Assembly (NCBI GenBank): GCA_019752915.1 | Contig: JAIELO010000278.1 | Span: 1-25,889 of the forward strand | Direction of reading: 5' to 3' | DNA: 25,889 nt | Origin: Burkholderiaceae bacterium | GTDB lineage: Bacteria > Pseudomonadota > Gammaproteobacteria > Burkholderiales > Burkholderiaceae_D | Shown: positions 8,701 through 16,700 of the stretch, in pieces | How positions within the stretch are numbered: position 1 is the first letter of the stretch | Layout: the number at the start of each line of letters is the position of its first letter | Notes under the pieces: generated by a model | Told to the model about the DNA's origin: nothing | What the model saw: only the letters and a program-made list of their open reading frames with translations | The model's database searches: none | Program-made: the position numbers and the translations under genes

Positions 8701-10408
8701 CCGCATGTTTGCTCTGCCACGTTCCTCGTGGGAGGACTACAGCAAGGATCTGATCTCCGCAGGCGGTGGCGTGTTCCCGCGCAATGTGCGCTCCATCGAA
8801 CTGTCGCCGGAAATCCGCGCCGTGCTCGATATCGCCGAAACCTCGCTGGCTCCGGAAGAACTGATGCACCGCATTCTGCTGGCACCAGTGGACCTGTTCT
8901 ACAACGGTGGTATCGGTACCTACATCAAAGCGTCCAGCGAAAGCCACGCACAGGTGAAAGACCGCGCCAATGACAATATCCGTGTCGATGGTAACCAGCT
9001 GCGCTGCAAAGTGGTGGCCGAAGGCGGTAACCTCGGTGCGACCCAGGCTGGCCGTATCGAATTCGCGCTGACCGGCGGTCGCATCTTCACCGATGCGATC
9101 GATAACTCGGCCGGCGTGGATTGCTCCGACCATGAAGTGAACGCGAAGATGTGGCTGGACGTCGAAATGAATGCCGGCCAGCTCAGCGAAGCGGAACGTA
9201 ACCGCGTGCTGAACGACATGACCGCCGATATCGAACGTCTGGTCCTGCGCGATAACACCCTGCAAACCCAGTTGCTGGTGCGTGAAGCCCAGGCGCAGGT
9301 GGATGCCGGTGTGCAGGATGGCTATGCCGCCCTGATCGCCAGTCTGGAAGAAGAAGGCGCGCTGTCGCGTGAACTGGAACAGCTGCCTAGCGTGGCCGAA
9401 CTGGCGCGTCGCAAGGCCGATGGCCGTGGCCTGACCACGCCGGAACTGGCCGTGGTGGTCGCGAACGTGAAGAACCGCTACAAACGCATCCTGTCGGCGC
9501 TGCCGCTGACGGAACTGGGCTGGGCCGAGTCGGTGCTCAAGCCTTACTTCCCCGAGCTGCTGGTAGCGACCCGCTCCGCGCTGGCGCACCCGCTGGCGAA
9601 TGCGATTCTGGCGACCGTGCTGGCCAATGAATCGGTCAACCGTTGCGGTCCGCTGATGCTGCGTCAACTGGCGGCCGAACATGGCGCCAGCGAGTCCGAT
9701 GTAATTCTGGCCTGGGGGCAGGCATGGTCGGCACTGAATCTGGCACCGGTGTTCGACACGCTCGACGCCGATGCACTGAAGATTCCGCGCGCTGTCTCGA
9801 TCAAGGTCGATGGCCGCACCCGCGTGCTGCAAAAGTCCGTGATCGAAGGCGTTTTGACGGTGCCTGCCGATCAGCTGCGTGCCGGTGTGGCAGAACTGAG
9901 CAAATTGTTCGCCAAACCGGAAACGCTGGCGAAAATGATTCCAGCCGATGGTCAGTCCGATGCCGAACTGACGTCCGGTCTGCGCGCAGAATTCGTGCAG
10001 GCATGGCAGGCGGTCGATGCGATCGATTCGGTTGCAGCGTTCGTGTTTGCGGCGCTGTCGGTAACCCGTCCGCAAGGTATGGATCTGCCAGCGTTCCTGC
10101 AGGTGGGCATGGCGCTGCGTGCGCAGGTGGGCATCGATACGCTGGAACGCGGTCTGAAACTGCCTGCGCAGAACCGTTCGCAGGAACAGCTGCGTAGCTA
10201 TGCACAGAACGCGCTGCGTCGTACCCAGCAACGTCTGCTGTCGCAAGTGCTGCGTCATGCAGATAGCAGCCATGCTGCCAGCGAAGCGGTGGAAGTGGTG
10301 GTCAACACGCTGGGTCTGTCCGGTTATGCCGTAGCGACCGATCTGGAACAGGCCATGCTGGATGTGTGGGCGCTGTCCGAAGCGACCGTTGCGCCGCTGG
10401 CTGCCTGA
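5705..10408 (+). CDS. gdhB: NAD-specific glutamate dehydrogenase, large (180-kDa) type
   Basis: A 1567-residue protein of the large bacterial NAD-GDH class, of which Pseudomonas GdhB (about 1620 residues) is the known example. The reaction is L-glutamate + NAD+ + water to 2-oxoglutarate + ammonium + NADH. A long N-terminal half with the family's regulatory (ACT-like) regions precedes the catalytic core. The core shows RGGPVARGGLRWSDR at 777-791, the active-site lysine Lys819 in PAGAKGGF, and a nucleotide-binding segment GVGDMSGDVFGNG from about 953. A long C-terminal helical region follows. GGAG lies about 10 nt before the ATG. Its place between astB and astE means it disposes of the glutamate formed by AstC and AstE. 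In Pseudomonas the homologue is induced by arginine and allosterically controlled; whether that holds here is inference. Confidence 0.95.
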   Translation: MKQMSQDLRAQTLELVNSRPAAAGNTHVAALISAWLGTLDDEDLAGTVPASLAPVLWDGFTQASQRRGSGAQIARLRYDDGRGGMATALLILNDDMPYLVDSIVMAARKLRVGLNAVLNSVLAVARDAQGAVTAVGQSGDKLESYVLCLLTEDLPEAELGMLVERLEMVSRDAAVVRRDAAAMLAHFERIGAEAAAQGDEGKEVAAFLDWARSEGFEPFGYAYYQVKPGVRELERDIPSRIGVLQDTSHPVYGTCLANIPGDFDTLSKRASALSIVKADVEGTLHREQQLDFIGVRHTDAQGAILGEYCFVGLFTRAATATPLNRLPFARGRVTKVLSIAGVRQEGFRAEKFIEILESLPRTETLEGEAEWLAEVCGSVVSLYKQPRTKVFARRDVYARHLNVLVYLPRERYSASVASALARALQASSGASHVSSQTLVADGPLARVYLIAHAARYPLDLESDIQQPLLSVLDGWHDQFSAQADAVEDVVLRASLRKMCATLPVDYVATTTPQAAFLDLSVILRRTDTTRVNVRVQIAESGTTIRLYSVERVPALSAILPALHNAGVLVDREQTHSLRVDGQRHFVTSLAVDAASAAVLARENIVGVSEELFAALLNNEAEDGRLNGLVVEGGLSVRHIQLVRAYMSYWRQTGSRFSVRYIAETLRKQPVVVKQLVDAFLQRFNPALDDASRAAALETLAAIKSRLPAINHADSEEVLGAMADLMGATVRTNYFQNAQQGDKIIFKFDTSNLALVPEPRPFREIFVFSRRFEGVHLRGGPVARGGLRWSDRMEDYRTEVLGLVKAQMVKNAVIVPAGAKGGFVCKQMPKDAAREIIAAEGEAVYRLFIASLLEVTDNRVLGKIVAPADTVCYDANDPYLVVAADKGTATFSDIANGIAVQRGFWLGDAFASGGSNGYDHKKMGITAKGAFEAVKRHFYEMDHDIHATQVTMVGVGDMSGDVFGNGALLSRKLKIVAAFDHRHIFLDPNPDMEKSFAERARMFALPRSSWEDYSKDLISAGGGVFPRNVRSIELSPEIRAVLDIAETSLAPEELMHRILLAPVDLFYNGGIGTYIKASSESHAQVKDRANDNIRVDGNQLRCKVVAEGGNLGATQAGRIEFALTGGRIFTDAIDNSAGVDCSDHEVNAKMWLDVEMNAGQLSEAERNRVLNDMTADIERLVLRDNTLQTQLLVREAQAQVDAGVQDGYAALIASLEEEGALSRELEQLPSVAELARRKADGRGLTTPELAVVVANVKNRYKRILSALPLTELGWAESVLKPYFPELLVATRSALAHPLANAILATVLANESVNRCGPLMLRQLAAEHGASESDVILAWGQAWSALNLAPVFDTLDADALKIPRAVSIKVDGRTRVLQKSVIEGVLTVPADQLRAGVAELSKLFAKPETLAKMIPADGQSDAELTSGLRAEFVQAWQAVDAIDSVAAFVFAALSVTRPQGMDLPAFLQVGMALRAQVGIDTLERGLKLPAQNRSQEQLRSYAQNALRRTQQRLLSQVLRHADSSHAASEAVEVVVNTLGLSGYAVATDLEQAMLDVWALSEATVAPLAA

Positions 10409-10412
10409 GGCA

Positions 10413-11426
10413 ATGGGGCAAATTAGCCAGACTTTGCCGCCAGCAGTGCGCGCCCTCGCTGAAGCAGATTTCAGCGTGGTCGCGCAGCGCTTCACGGCCG
10501 CCGGTTACGCGGTGGCGCAACCGGCCGACGGGATACTGACGATACAGGCGACTCCTGCAGCGACAGCACCGCGTCCGGCCGTGCTGCTGTCGGTTGGTGT
10601 GCATGGGGATGAAACCGGGCCGATTGAAGTGCTGGCCTATCTGTTCGATCAACTGTCGCAGGATGTCGCCGTCAATCCGGCGGTGCTGGCGGTTGACCTG
10701 ATGCTGTGTGTCGGGAATATCGACGCAATCCGTGCCGGTAAGCGCTTTATCGATGCGGATCTGAATCGCATGTTTCGCACTGAGCGCGGTACGCTGGCCG
10801 GCACCGCCGAAGCCGCGCGTGCCGATGTCATGGTCGCTGCCACCAGCGCGTTCTTTGCGAACGCGTCGGCGCAGCGCTGGCATCTGGATCTGCACACGGC
10901 CATCCGGCCGTCCGTGTATCCGGCGTTTGCCATTGTGCCGGAGCTGATTGCCGACGCGCCGCGTCAGCAATTGCTGGCGTGGCTGGGGCATGCCGGGGTC
11001 GGTGCGGTGATTATGAATCCGGCTTCGGTGGGCACCTACAGCTACTATTCGGCCGAGCATCATCAGGCTGCCGGTACCACTATCGAACTGGGTCGCATCG
11101 GTACGCTGGGCAATAACGACATCGGTCAGTTTGCCGATGCCTCGGCAGCACTGGATGCACTGCTGCGTGGCGTGGCACCGGCAACGCTGGCGCGCCAGCC
11201 ACATGTCTTTGCCACGGCACGCCAGATCATCAAACTCAGTGACAACTTCCGCATGGCCTTCGGCCGCGAGACGCATAACTTTACGGCCATGCGTCAGGGC
11301 GAAGAAATTGCACGCGATGGCGACACCGTGTACACGGTGCAGCATCCGGAAGAACTGGTGGTGTTTCCGAATCCCGATGTCAGGGTCGGATTACGCGCCG
11401 GTCTGATGGTACATCGCATCGGCTGA
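10413..11426 (+). CDS. astE: Succinylglutamate desuccinylase AstE
   Basis: A 337-residue zinc carboxypeptidase-like enzyme of the AstE/AspA family. It cleaves N-succinylglutamate to succinate and glutamate, the last AST step. The zinc ligands are seen as His64 and Glu67 in GVHGDETGP and His161 in HLDLHTAIRP. The likely catalytic Glu225 is in TTIELGRIG. The C-terminus (VFPNPDVRVGLRAGLMVHRIG) is family-typical. The frame is open upstream to an ATG at 10362 inside gdhB. The ATG at 10413 is chosen because it lies 4 nt after the gdhB stop and gives the family length. GAGG is unusually close to it, so translation may depend on coupling to gdhB. The gene converges on the lysR gene with 15 nt between the stop codons. 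Confidence 0.9.
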   Translation: MGQISQTLPPAVRALAEADFSVVAQRFTAAGYAVAQPADGILTIQATPAATAPRPAVLLSVGVHGDETGPIEVLAYLFDQLSQDVAVNPAVLAVDLMLCVGNIDAIRAGKRFIDADLNRMFRTERGTLAGTAEAARADVMVAATSAFFANASAQRWHLDLHTAIRPSVYPAFAIVPELIADAPRQQLLAWLGHAGVGAVIMNPASVGTYSYYSAEHHQAAGTTIELGRIGTLGNNDIGQFADASAALDALLRGVAPATLARQPHVFATARQIIKLSDNFRMAFGRETHNFTAMRQGEEIARDGDTVYTVQHPEELVVFPNPDVRVGLRAGLMVHRIG

Positions 11427-11441
11427 TGCGCTCAAACCCGC

Positions 11442-12401
11442 TCAGATATTGATCGCCACGGGCTCCATGCGAGTCTCCGGCGTGAGCGGGGCATCCGGCG
11501 AGGGCAGGAACAGCTGATCGTTCTGCCCCTCGACCGTGGCCCGTAACCAGTCCCACACGGTACGCACGCGCTTCTGACCGAACAGGTCGGACGGTGCCAC
11601 CAGCCACAGGGTGCGGTGTGCGTAGACGATCTCCGGTAGTACCGGCACCAGATCCGGATATTTGCGCGCTGCGTAGGGCGGCGCCATCACCAGCCCGATA
11701 CCGGCATTGGCCGCTTCGCATTGCGCCAGCATGCCGGTGGCACAGAAGCGCCGCTTCGGCACGATGCCGATTTCATCGAGATAGTTCAAACCTGTGCTCA
11801 TTAACTGCGTCTGCACGTAGTCGATGAACAGGTGCTCGGCCAGATCTTCCTTGCGGGTGATGGTGGGATGCTGCGCCAGATAACTGCGTGAACCGAACAG
11901 GTAGTAACGGAAGCAGCTCAGGCGCGTGACCATGTAGCGCCCCGTCTCCGGCGCATCGAGGGTGATGCTCAGATCCGCTTCGCGGTTGGCCAGATTGGCA
12001 AAGCGTGGCAGCAGCAAGAGATCGAGATGCAGCTCCGGATTGGCGCTCACCAGCCCCTGCACGTGTGGCGCCACCAGCACCGAGCCGAGTAACTCTGGCG
12101 CGCCGAGGCGTACGACACCGCGTGCGCCCTGCATCTTGCCCGCCAGTTGTTCCAGCGCCGACATGGCGGCCGATTCCATCAGCTCTGCGTGCGGAATCAG
12201 CGCGCGTCCCTGCTCGGTCAGTTCGTAGCCTTCGCGTCGATGATCGAACAGCGGCGTACCGAACTCCTGTTCCAGTCGCTGTATGCGACGCGCCACAGTG
12301 GTGTGGTCCACCGCGAGGCGGCGTGCTGCGCCAGTGAGCGTGCCAGCACGGGCTAGCTCGAGGAAATAGCGTAGGTCAGTCCACTCGGGGAGTTTATTCA
12401 T
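11442..12401 (-). CDS. LysR-family transcriptional regulator
   Basis: A 319-residue LysR-type regulator. The N-terminal winged helix-turn-helix is seen in LRYFLELARAGTLTGAARRLAVDHTTVARRIQRLEQ, given here as positions of about residues 10-45, followed by the GTPLFDHRREGYELTEQG wing. The rest is a periplasmic-binding-fold effector domain. The frame is open upstream to 12482, but the ATG at 12401 gives the normal distance to the helix-turn-helix. The ribosome-binding site is weak. It is divergent from the acyl-CoA ligase across a 120-nt gap that holds a perfect dyad, so the usual LysR arrangement suggests it controls that cluster. A role in the convergent ast operon is possible but less supported. 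The effector is unknown. Confidence 0.9.
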   Translation of the reverse strand: MNKLPEWTDLRYFLELARAGTLTGAARRLAVDHTTVARRIQRLEQEFGTPLFDHRREGYELTEQGRALIPHAELMESAAMSALEQLAGKMQGARGVVRLGAPELLGSVLVAPHVQGLVSANPELHLDLLLLPRFANLANREADLSITLDAPETGRYMVTRLSCFRYYLFGSRSYLAQHPTITRKEDLAEHLFIDYVQTQLMSTGLNYLDEIGIVPKRRFCATGMLAQCEAANAGIGLVMAPPYAARKYPDLVPVLPEIVYAHRTLWLVAPSDLFGQKRVRTVWDWLRATVEGQNDQLFLPSPDAPLTPETRMEPVAINI

Positions 12402-12410
12402 GCGCTTGAT

Positions 12411-12426
12411 TGTGCAACAACGCACA
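12411..12426. promoter_or_regulatory. Candidate operator TGTGC-N6-GCACA, lysR/ligase divergon
   Basis: A perfect dyad that extends by one base pair on each side (TTGTGC-N6-GCACAA, 12410-12427). It lies 9 nt upstream of the lysR start codon and 95 nt upstream of the ligase start codon. A TAAAAT at 12471-12476 is a possible -10 box for the ligase, which would place the dyad in a typical activator position. The spacing is not the canonical LysR T-N11-A (here T-N10-A), so the binding protein is inferred from location only. The same dyad recurs at 14129-14144. Confidence 0.55.
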
Positions 12427-12521
12427 ACGGGTTGGCAAGAATTCCCGTTTCCGGCGTGGTTTCTTGTCTCTAAAATCCGCACACACGAAATTTTTCTTCA
12501 GTTCCCACCCTAGAGGATGTT

Positions 12522-14102
12522 ATGGATTCCTTGAGTATTGCCGGATTGCTGGCGCACCATGCCCGCTATCAGCCCACTGCCACGGCGGTGGTGTTCGAGA
12601 GCGAGCGACTGGACTGGCGCAGTTTTGCCGCACGCAGTTCGCAACTGGCGCAGGCCATGGCGCAAGCGGGCGTGCGTCCCGGTGACCGCGTTGCCACCGT
12701 GCTGGCCAACTGTCTGGAACTGCTGACGATTTACTGGGCCTGTGCCGATCTGGGGGCAGTGGCGGTACCGTTGTCGCCACTGCTGCAGCGCAGCGGACTG
12801 CAGTCGCTACTGGCCGATGCTGCACCACGCGTGGTGTTTACCAGTGCGGCGGCGCTGGCCGATGTGCATGCAGCAGTAGCGCAATGCGGCACAACTACGC
12901 CGGAGTTTCCGCGGCTGGTCTGGGTTGGTGCTGACGGAGCCGGTGCTGCGTGCGCAGGCGCGCAGGCGTATGCACAGGCATATGTACAATTTATCGGCGC
13001 CTGCGGGGCGCTGGAATTGACACCGCAACTGACGCCCGACCACCCCTGCAACATCATGTACACCAGCGGCACCACCGGTCAGCCGAAAGGCATTCTGCTG
13101 ACCCATCGCGTGCGCGCCCATTATGCGACGCTGATGGCTAGCATCTTCCGCGTCACGCCGGAATCGGTGGTGCTGCATACCGGCGCCATTGTCTTCAATG
13201 GTGCTTACGTGATGATGATGCCGGCCTTTGCGCAGGGCGCACGGTATGTGCTGCATGCGCAGTTCGATGCGCGCGCCTTCGTGGCCAGTGTAGCGCGTGA
13301 AAAAGTCACCCACACCATGCTGGTGCCTTCGCAGATTGCGGCGATTCTCGACCTGCCGGATCTCGATCCGCTGCAACTGGCTTCCTTGCAGGTGGTGCTG
13401 TCGCTGGGCGCACCACTGCCGCTGGCGCGCAAGCAGGCGCTGGAGGCGTTGCTGCCGGGACGTCTGCATGAACTGTATGGTCTGACCGAGGGATTCGTGA
13501 CGGTGCTGGACCGGCGCGACACGCAGCGCAAGCTCGGTTCGGTGGGCGTGCCGCCACCATTTTTCGAGTTGCGCATCGTGCGCGAGGATGGCAGCGAGGC
13601 CGACGTGGGCGAGACCGGCGAGATTGCCGGACGCGGGCCACTGCTGATGTCCGGCTATTACCAGCGCGCCGATCTGACCGAGCAAACCATCCGCGATGGC
13701 TGGCTGTATTCGGGCGATATCGGTCGCATTGACGCGGATGGTTATCTGTATCTGGTGGACCGCAAGAAGGACATGATCGACAGCGGTGGGGTGAAGGTCT
13801 ATCCGCGCGATATCGAAGAAGTGATCGCCACCCATCCTGACGTCGCCGAGGTGGTGGTGTTCGGCGTGCCCGATGATAAATGGGGCGAGACGCCGTTCGC
13901 TGTGGTGCAAATGAAACAGGCTTTCGGCACCGTCTGCACACCCGAGCAATTGCGGGACTGGATCAATGTGCGGGTTGCAGCGCGCTATCAACGCGTCAGT
14001 GCGGTGGCACTGGTGAGCAGTTTTCCCCGTAACGCCGCAGGAAAAATACTGAAACGCGAACTGCGCGCGCCGTATTGGGAAGGTCGTGAACGGGCAATTT
14101 AG
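12522..14102 (+). CDS. Acyl-CoA ligase (ANL superfamily, AMP-forming)
   Basis: A 526-residue adenylate-forming enzyme that activates a carboxylic acid as acyl-AMP and then acyl-CoA. The phosphate-binding loop is MYTSGTTGQPKG at about 179-190. The A5 motif is ELYGLTEG, the hinge region is YSGDIGRIDADGYLYLVDRK, and the catalytic A10 lysine is Lys508 in AAGKILKREL. AGAGGATG precedes the ATG. It resembles class I long- or medium-chain fatty-acid and aromatic-acid CoA ligases; the substrate cannot be read from the sequence. It is the first + gene of a cluster with a receptor, a hydrolase, a hydratase and an ABC importer, so a transported acid, or one released by the hydrolase, is the probable substrate. 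Confidence 0.88.
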   Translation: MDSLSIAGLLAHHARYQPTATAVVFESERLDWRSFAARSSQLAQAMAQAGVRPGDRVATVLANCLELLTIYWACADLGAVAVPLSPLLQRSGLQSLLADAAPRVVFTSAAALADVHAAVAQCGTTTPEFPRLVWVGADGAGAACAGAQAYAQAYVQFIGACGALELTPQLTPDHPCNIMYTSGTTGQPKGILLTHRVRAHYATLMASIFRVTPESVVLHTGAIVFNGAYVMMMPAFAQGARYVLHAQFDARAFVASVAREKVTHTMLVPSQIAAILDLPDLDPLQLASLQVVLSLGAPLPLARKQALEALLPGRLHELYGLTEGFVTVLDRRDTQRKLGSVGVPPPFFELRIVREDGSEADVGETGEIAGRGPLLMSGYYQRADLTEQTIRDGWLYSGDIGRIDADGYLYLVDRKKDMIDSGGVKVYPRDIEEVIATHPDVAEVVVFGVPDDKWGETPFAVVQMKQAFGTVCTPEQLRDWINVRVAARYQRVSAVALVSSFPRNAAGKILKRELRAPYWEGRERAI

Positions 14103-14128
14103 TTCGTTGCGGCAACGTCGGAAGAGGC

Positions 14129-14144
14129 TGTGCATTTCTGCACA
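14129..14144. promoter_or_regulatory. Second copy of the TGTGC-N6-GCACA dyad, upstream of TonB receptor
   Basis: Identical in both 5-nt arms and in spacer length to the dyad at 12411-12426, but with an unrelated spacer sequence. It lies 107 nt upstream of the receptor start codon, a distance similar to that of the first copy from the ligase. As RNA it would form a 6-bp stem with a 4-nt loop just after the ligase stop, but the matching copy elsewhere favours a protein-binding site. Confidence 0.55.
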
Positions 14145-14181
14145 TATGCCGTGCATGGCTTCATCTTTAACTAAGTTTGTA

Positions 14182-14212
14182 GAACGGGCACACTGCAACG
14201 CAATGTCCGTTC
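14182..14212 (+). other. Hairpin in the receptor upstream region
   Basis: Positions 14182-14190 pair with 14204-14212 (9 bp including one G-T pair) around a 13-nt loop. It lies between the operator-like dyad and the strong ribosome-binding site of the receptor gene. It could be a leader RNA structure or a second DNA dyad. No T-run follows, so it is not a terminator. Confidence 0.35.
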
Positions 14213-14251
14213 ACGGTCATATAAATACTAAAAATATCTGGAGGAGATGCT

Positions 14252-16624
14252 ATGCGTATGTCTAAACAAAGCACGCTGGTTCTACGTCGTTCCGTTGCAG
14301 TGATGATGGCTGCTTCGGCGATTTCTGGGTTGGCTGCAGGGCAGGCTTTTGCGGCCGCCGATGTCGCCGATGCCGCCGCCGATGCAGCAGCAGTTAGCCC
14401 TGCAGCGAACGAGCCGGAAAAAGTGATCGTGACGGCACGTCGTCGCGCCGAACTGATTCAGGATGTACCGGGTTCGGTGACCGCGATTTCCGGCGCCGCG
14501 CTGGAAAAATCCGGCATCCCCGACATCACCGGTCTGGCCGATCTGCTGCCGAATACCACCCTGAAAACTTCGCGTGCCACCAACACCACGCTGACCGCCT
14601 TCATTCGCGGTATCGGCCAGCAGGATCCGGTTGCCGGTTACGAGCAGGGCGTCGGCATCTATCTCGATGATGTGTATCTGGCCCGTCCGCAAGGCGCGCT
14701 GACCGACATCTATGATCTGGAGCGCATCGAAGTGCTGCGCGGCCCGCAAGGTACGCTGTATGGTCGTAACACCATTGGTGGCGCCGTTAAATACGTTACG
14801 CGCCGTCTGGCAGCTGGCAATACCCTGAATGTGAAGGGTACCGTAGGTAGCTACCGCGAGCGTGACGTGGTGATCAAAGGCAGTAGCGAAATTTCCGACA
14901 TGCTGCGCATCGGCGGCACGCTGGCCAGCTTCAATCACGATGGCTACGGCAAGAACGTGCTGAATGGTCTGGACAACTACAACAAGAACGTGGTGGCTGG
15001 CCGCGTCAGCGCTGAACTCACGCCAACCTCTTCGCTGTTCGTGCGCTTCTCGGCTGACCGGACGATCGACGATTCGCTGCCGAAGCAGGGCTATCGCCTG
15101 ACCTCCGGTCCGGCACCGGGCAGTGAAGCGCCGCTGCCCGGCCCTTACGATACCCGCGCGAATCTGTATCAGGTGCTGGGCCACGATCAGCAAGTCAAGA
15201 CCGAAGGCGGTAGTCTGCTGGTGGAATACACGCTGGATCCGACCCTGTCCTTCAAGTCGATTACTGCCTACCGCGGCAGCAAATCGTATGCGCCGATCGA
15301 TTTCGATTCGCTACCTACCCCACTGTTCGAGGCACCGGCGATCTACACCGACCGTCAATCCAGTCAGGAACTTCAGCTGACTTATACCGGCTCGCGCTGG
15401 CAGGGTGTGGCAGGTCTGTTCTACATGAAGACCAACGCCTTCAATGAATTCGATGTGCTGTACAACGCCGCTGGTGGTCTGTCGCTGTACACCCGTGACG
15501 ATATCGATAGTAAAACCTGGGCTGCGTTTGCGGATGCCAGCTATAGCGTGAGTGATGATTTCAACATCAACATCGGTGGCCGTTACACCAATGACGAGCG
15601 TCAGGCTGCGATCTACAAGCGTACTTACCTCGGTCTGAAAGGTTCGCCAACGCTGGGCAACCCTGCAGCAGCAGGCGGTGCACCGAACACCGACATGAGC
15701 AAGAACGATCTGAATCGTACCGACAGCAAATTCACGCCTAAGCTGGGACTGGGCTGGAAGATCGACCGCCAGAACAATATGTATGCCACCTACTCGGTGG
15801 GCTTCAAGGGCGGCATGTTCGATCCGCGTATGGATCTGACGGCATCCGGTGGCCCTAACAGCCCGGCGTCGCTGCTGAAGCGTCAGGGCGTGGCACCGGA
15901 AGAAGTGAGTTCCTTCGAAGTGGGTCTGAAGTCGAATCTCAACGGTGGACGTCTGCAAACCAATGTCGCCGCTTTCTATAGCGACTACAAGAACGTGCAG
16001 ATTCCCGGTTCGATTCCGACCTTCGCAGCAGATGGCAGCGTGAACGGCTTTGCCGGTACGCTGACCAATGCCGGTAAGGCCAAGATCGCCGGTGTGGAAC
16101 TGGAAGCGATTGCCCGCGTCACCGACCAGCTCACGGTCAGCGCCATGTTCAGCGCCATCGATGCCAAGTACAAGGAATGGATGGTCGCCAATGGCAAGTC
16201 GCTGGTGAACGTGGCCGATCAGGCCGAGTTCCAGAATACGCCGAAAACTTCCGCCAATCTGAGCGCGACCTACGACTGGCCACTGACCGCGTTTGGTTAC
16301 ACCGGTACGCTGTCGTTGAACAACTCGGTGTCGTACAAGAGCAAGGTGTATCAGAGCGAAATGGTACGCATGACCGGGATTGCATCGATCGATGCCAACG
16401 TGCCGCAGAACCTGATGCTGACGCAGGAAGGCTACGGCCTGTGGGACGCCGGTCTGGTGTGGACCAGCAGCGACCGCAAAGTGCAACTGGCACTGAATGG
16501 CCGCAACCTGCTGGATAAGCGCTACAAGGTTGCCGGTTATGGCTTCGCGGGCTTCTTCAACACCATCACCACCTTCTACGGTGATCCACGTACGGTGAAA
16601 GCTTCGCTGTCGATGAAGTTCTAA
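14252..16624 (+). CDS. TonB-dependent outer-membrane receptor
   Basis: A 790-residue TonB-dependent receptor. A signal peptide ends near residue 34 (AGQAFA, then an Ala/Asp-rich linker). A TonB box, EKVIVTAR, lies at about 56-63. The plug domain follows, with QDVPGSVTAISGAAL, AFIRGIGQQDPVAGYEQGVGIYLDDVY and the strongly conserved IEVLRGPQGTLYGRNTIGGAVKY. The 22-strand barrel runs to the C-terminal aromatic (SLSMKF), which is the outer-membrane targeting signal. GGAGGAG at 14240-14246 serves the ATG at 14252. This subtype is common among receptors for organic nutrients as well as siderophores. The neighbours contain no siderophore or iron genes, so uptake of an organic ester or acid is inferred. 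The upstream dyad suggests regulation together with the CoA ligase. Confidence 0.93.
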   Translation: MRMSKQSTLVLRRSVAVMMAASAISGLAAGQAFAAADVADAAADAAAVSPAANEPEKVIVTARRRAELIQDVPGSVTAISGAALEKSGIPDITGLADLLPNTTLKTSRATNTTLTAFIRGIGQQDPVAGYEQGVGIYLDDVYLARPQGALTDIYDLERIEVLRGPQGTLYGRNTIGGAVKYVTRRLAAGNTLNVKGTVGSYRERDVVIKGSSEISDMLRIGGTLASFNHDGYGKNVLNGLDNYNKNVVAGRVSAELTPTSSLFVRFSADRTIDDSLPKQGYRLTSGPAPGSEAPLPGPYDTRANLYQVLGHDQQVKTEGGSLLVEYTLDPTLSFKSITAYRGSKSYAPIDFDSLPTPLFEAPAIYTDRQSSQELQLTYTGSRWQGVAGLFYMKTNAFNEFDVLYNAAGGLSLYTRDDIDSKTWAAFADASYSVSDDFNINIGGRYTNDERQAAIYKRTYLGLKGSPTLGNPAAAGGAPNTDMSKNDLNRTDSKFTPKLGLGWKIDRQNNMYATYSVGFKGGMFDPRMDLTASGGPNSPASLLKRQGVAPEEVSSFEVGLKSNLNGGRLQTNVAAFYSDYKNVQIPGSIPTFAADGSVNGFAGTLTNAGKAKIAGVELEAIARVTDQLTVSAMFSAIDAKYKEWMVANGKSLVNVADQAEFQNTPKTSANLSATYDWPLTAFGYTGTLSLNNSVSYKSKVYQSEMVRMTGIASIDANVPQNLMLTQEGYGLWDAGLVWTSSDRKVQLALNGRNLLDKRYKVAGYGFAGFFNTITTFYGDPRTVKASLSMKF

Positions 16625-16643
16625 CGAGCGTTTCAGGTAAGGG

Positions 16644-16686
16644 GCGGCGCACGGCGCACTGGTGCTGTAGCGCCGCTCTGGTTTTT
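16644..16686 (+). terminator. Terminator-like stem after the TonB receptor
   Basis: GCGGCGC (16644-16650) pairs with GCGCCGC (16670-16676) around a 19-nt loop, and a T5 run follows at 16682-16686. The large loop and the 5-nt gap before the T-run make it a weak terminator. It may let part of the transcription continue into the hydrolase gene, setting the receptor level above that of the downstream genes. Confidence 0.35.
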
Positions 16687-16700
16687 CTGCACGGAGTCTT

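Noticed and set aside
10362..10412. Upstream ATG extension of AstE inside gdhB
   Set aside because: The extra residues are Arg/Cys-rich and unlike AstE N-termini; the ATG at 10413 gives the family length.
6503..10495. 1330-codon open frame on the - strand, antisense to gdhB
   Set aside because: It is the mirror of a highly codon-biased gene. The product is rich in His, Arg and Gln with no recognisable domain, and gdhB on the other strand is unmistakable.
12402..12482. 27-residue N-terminal extension of the LysR protein
   Set aside because: It would put coding sequence across the candidate operator and give an atypical distance to the helix-turn-helix.
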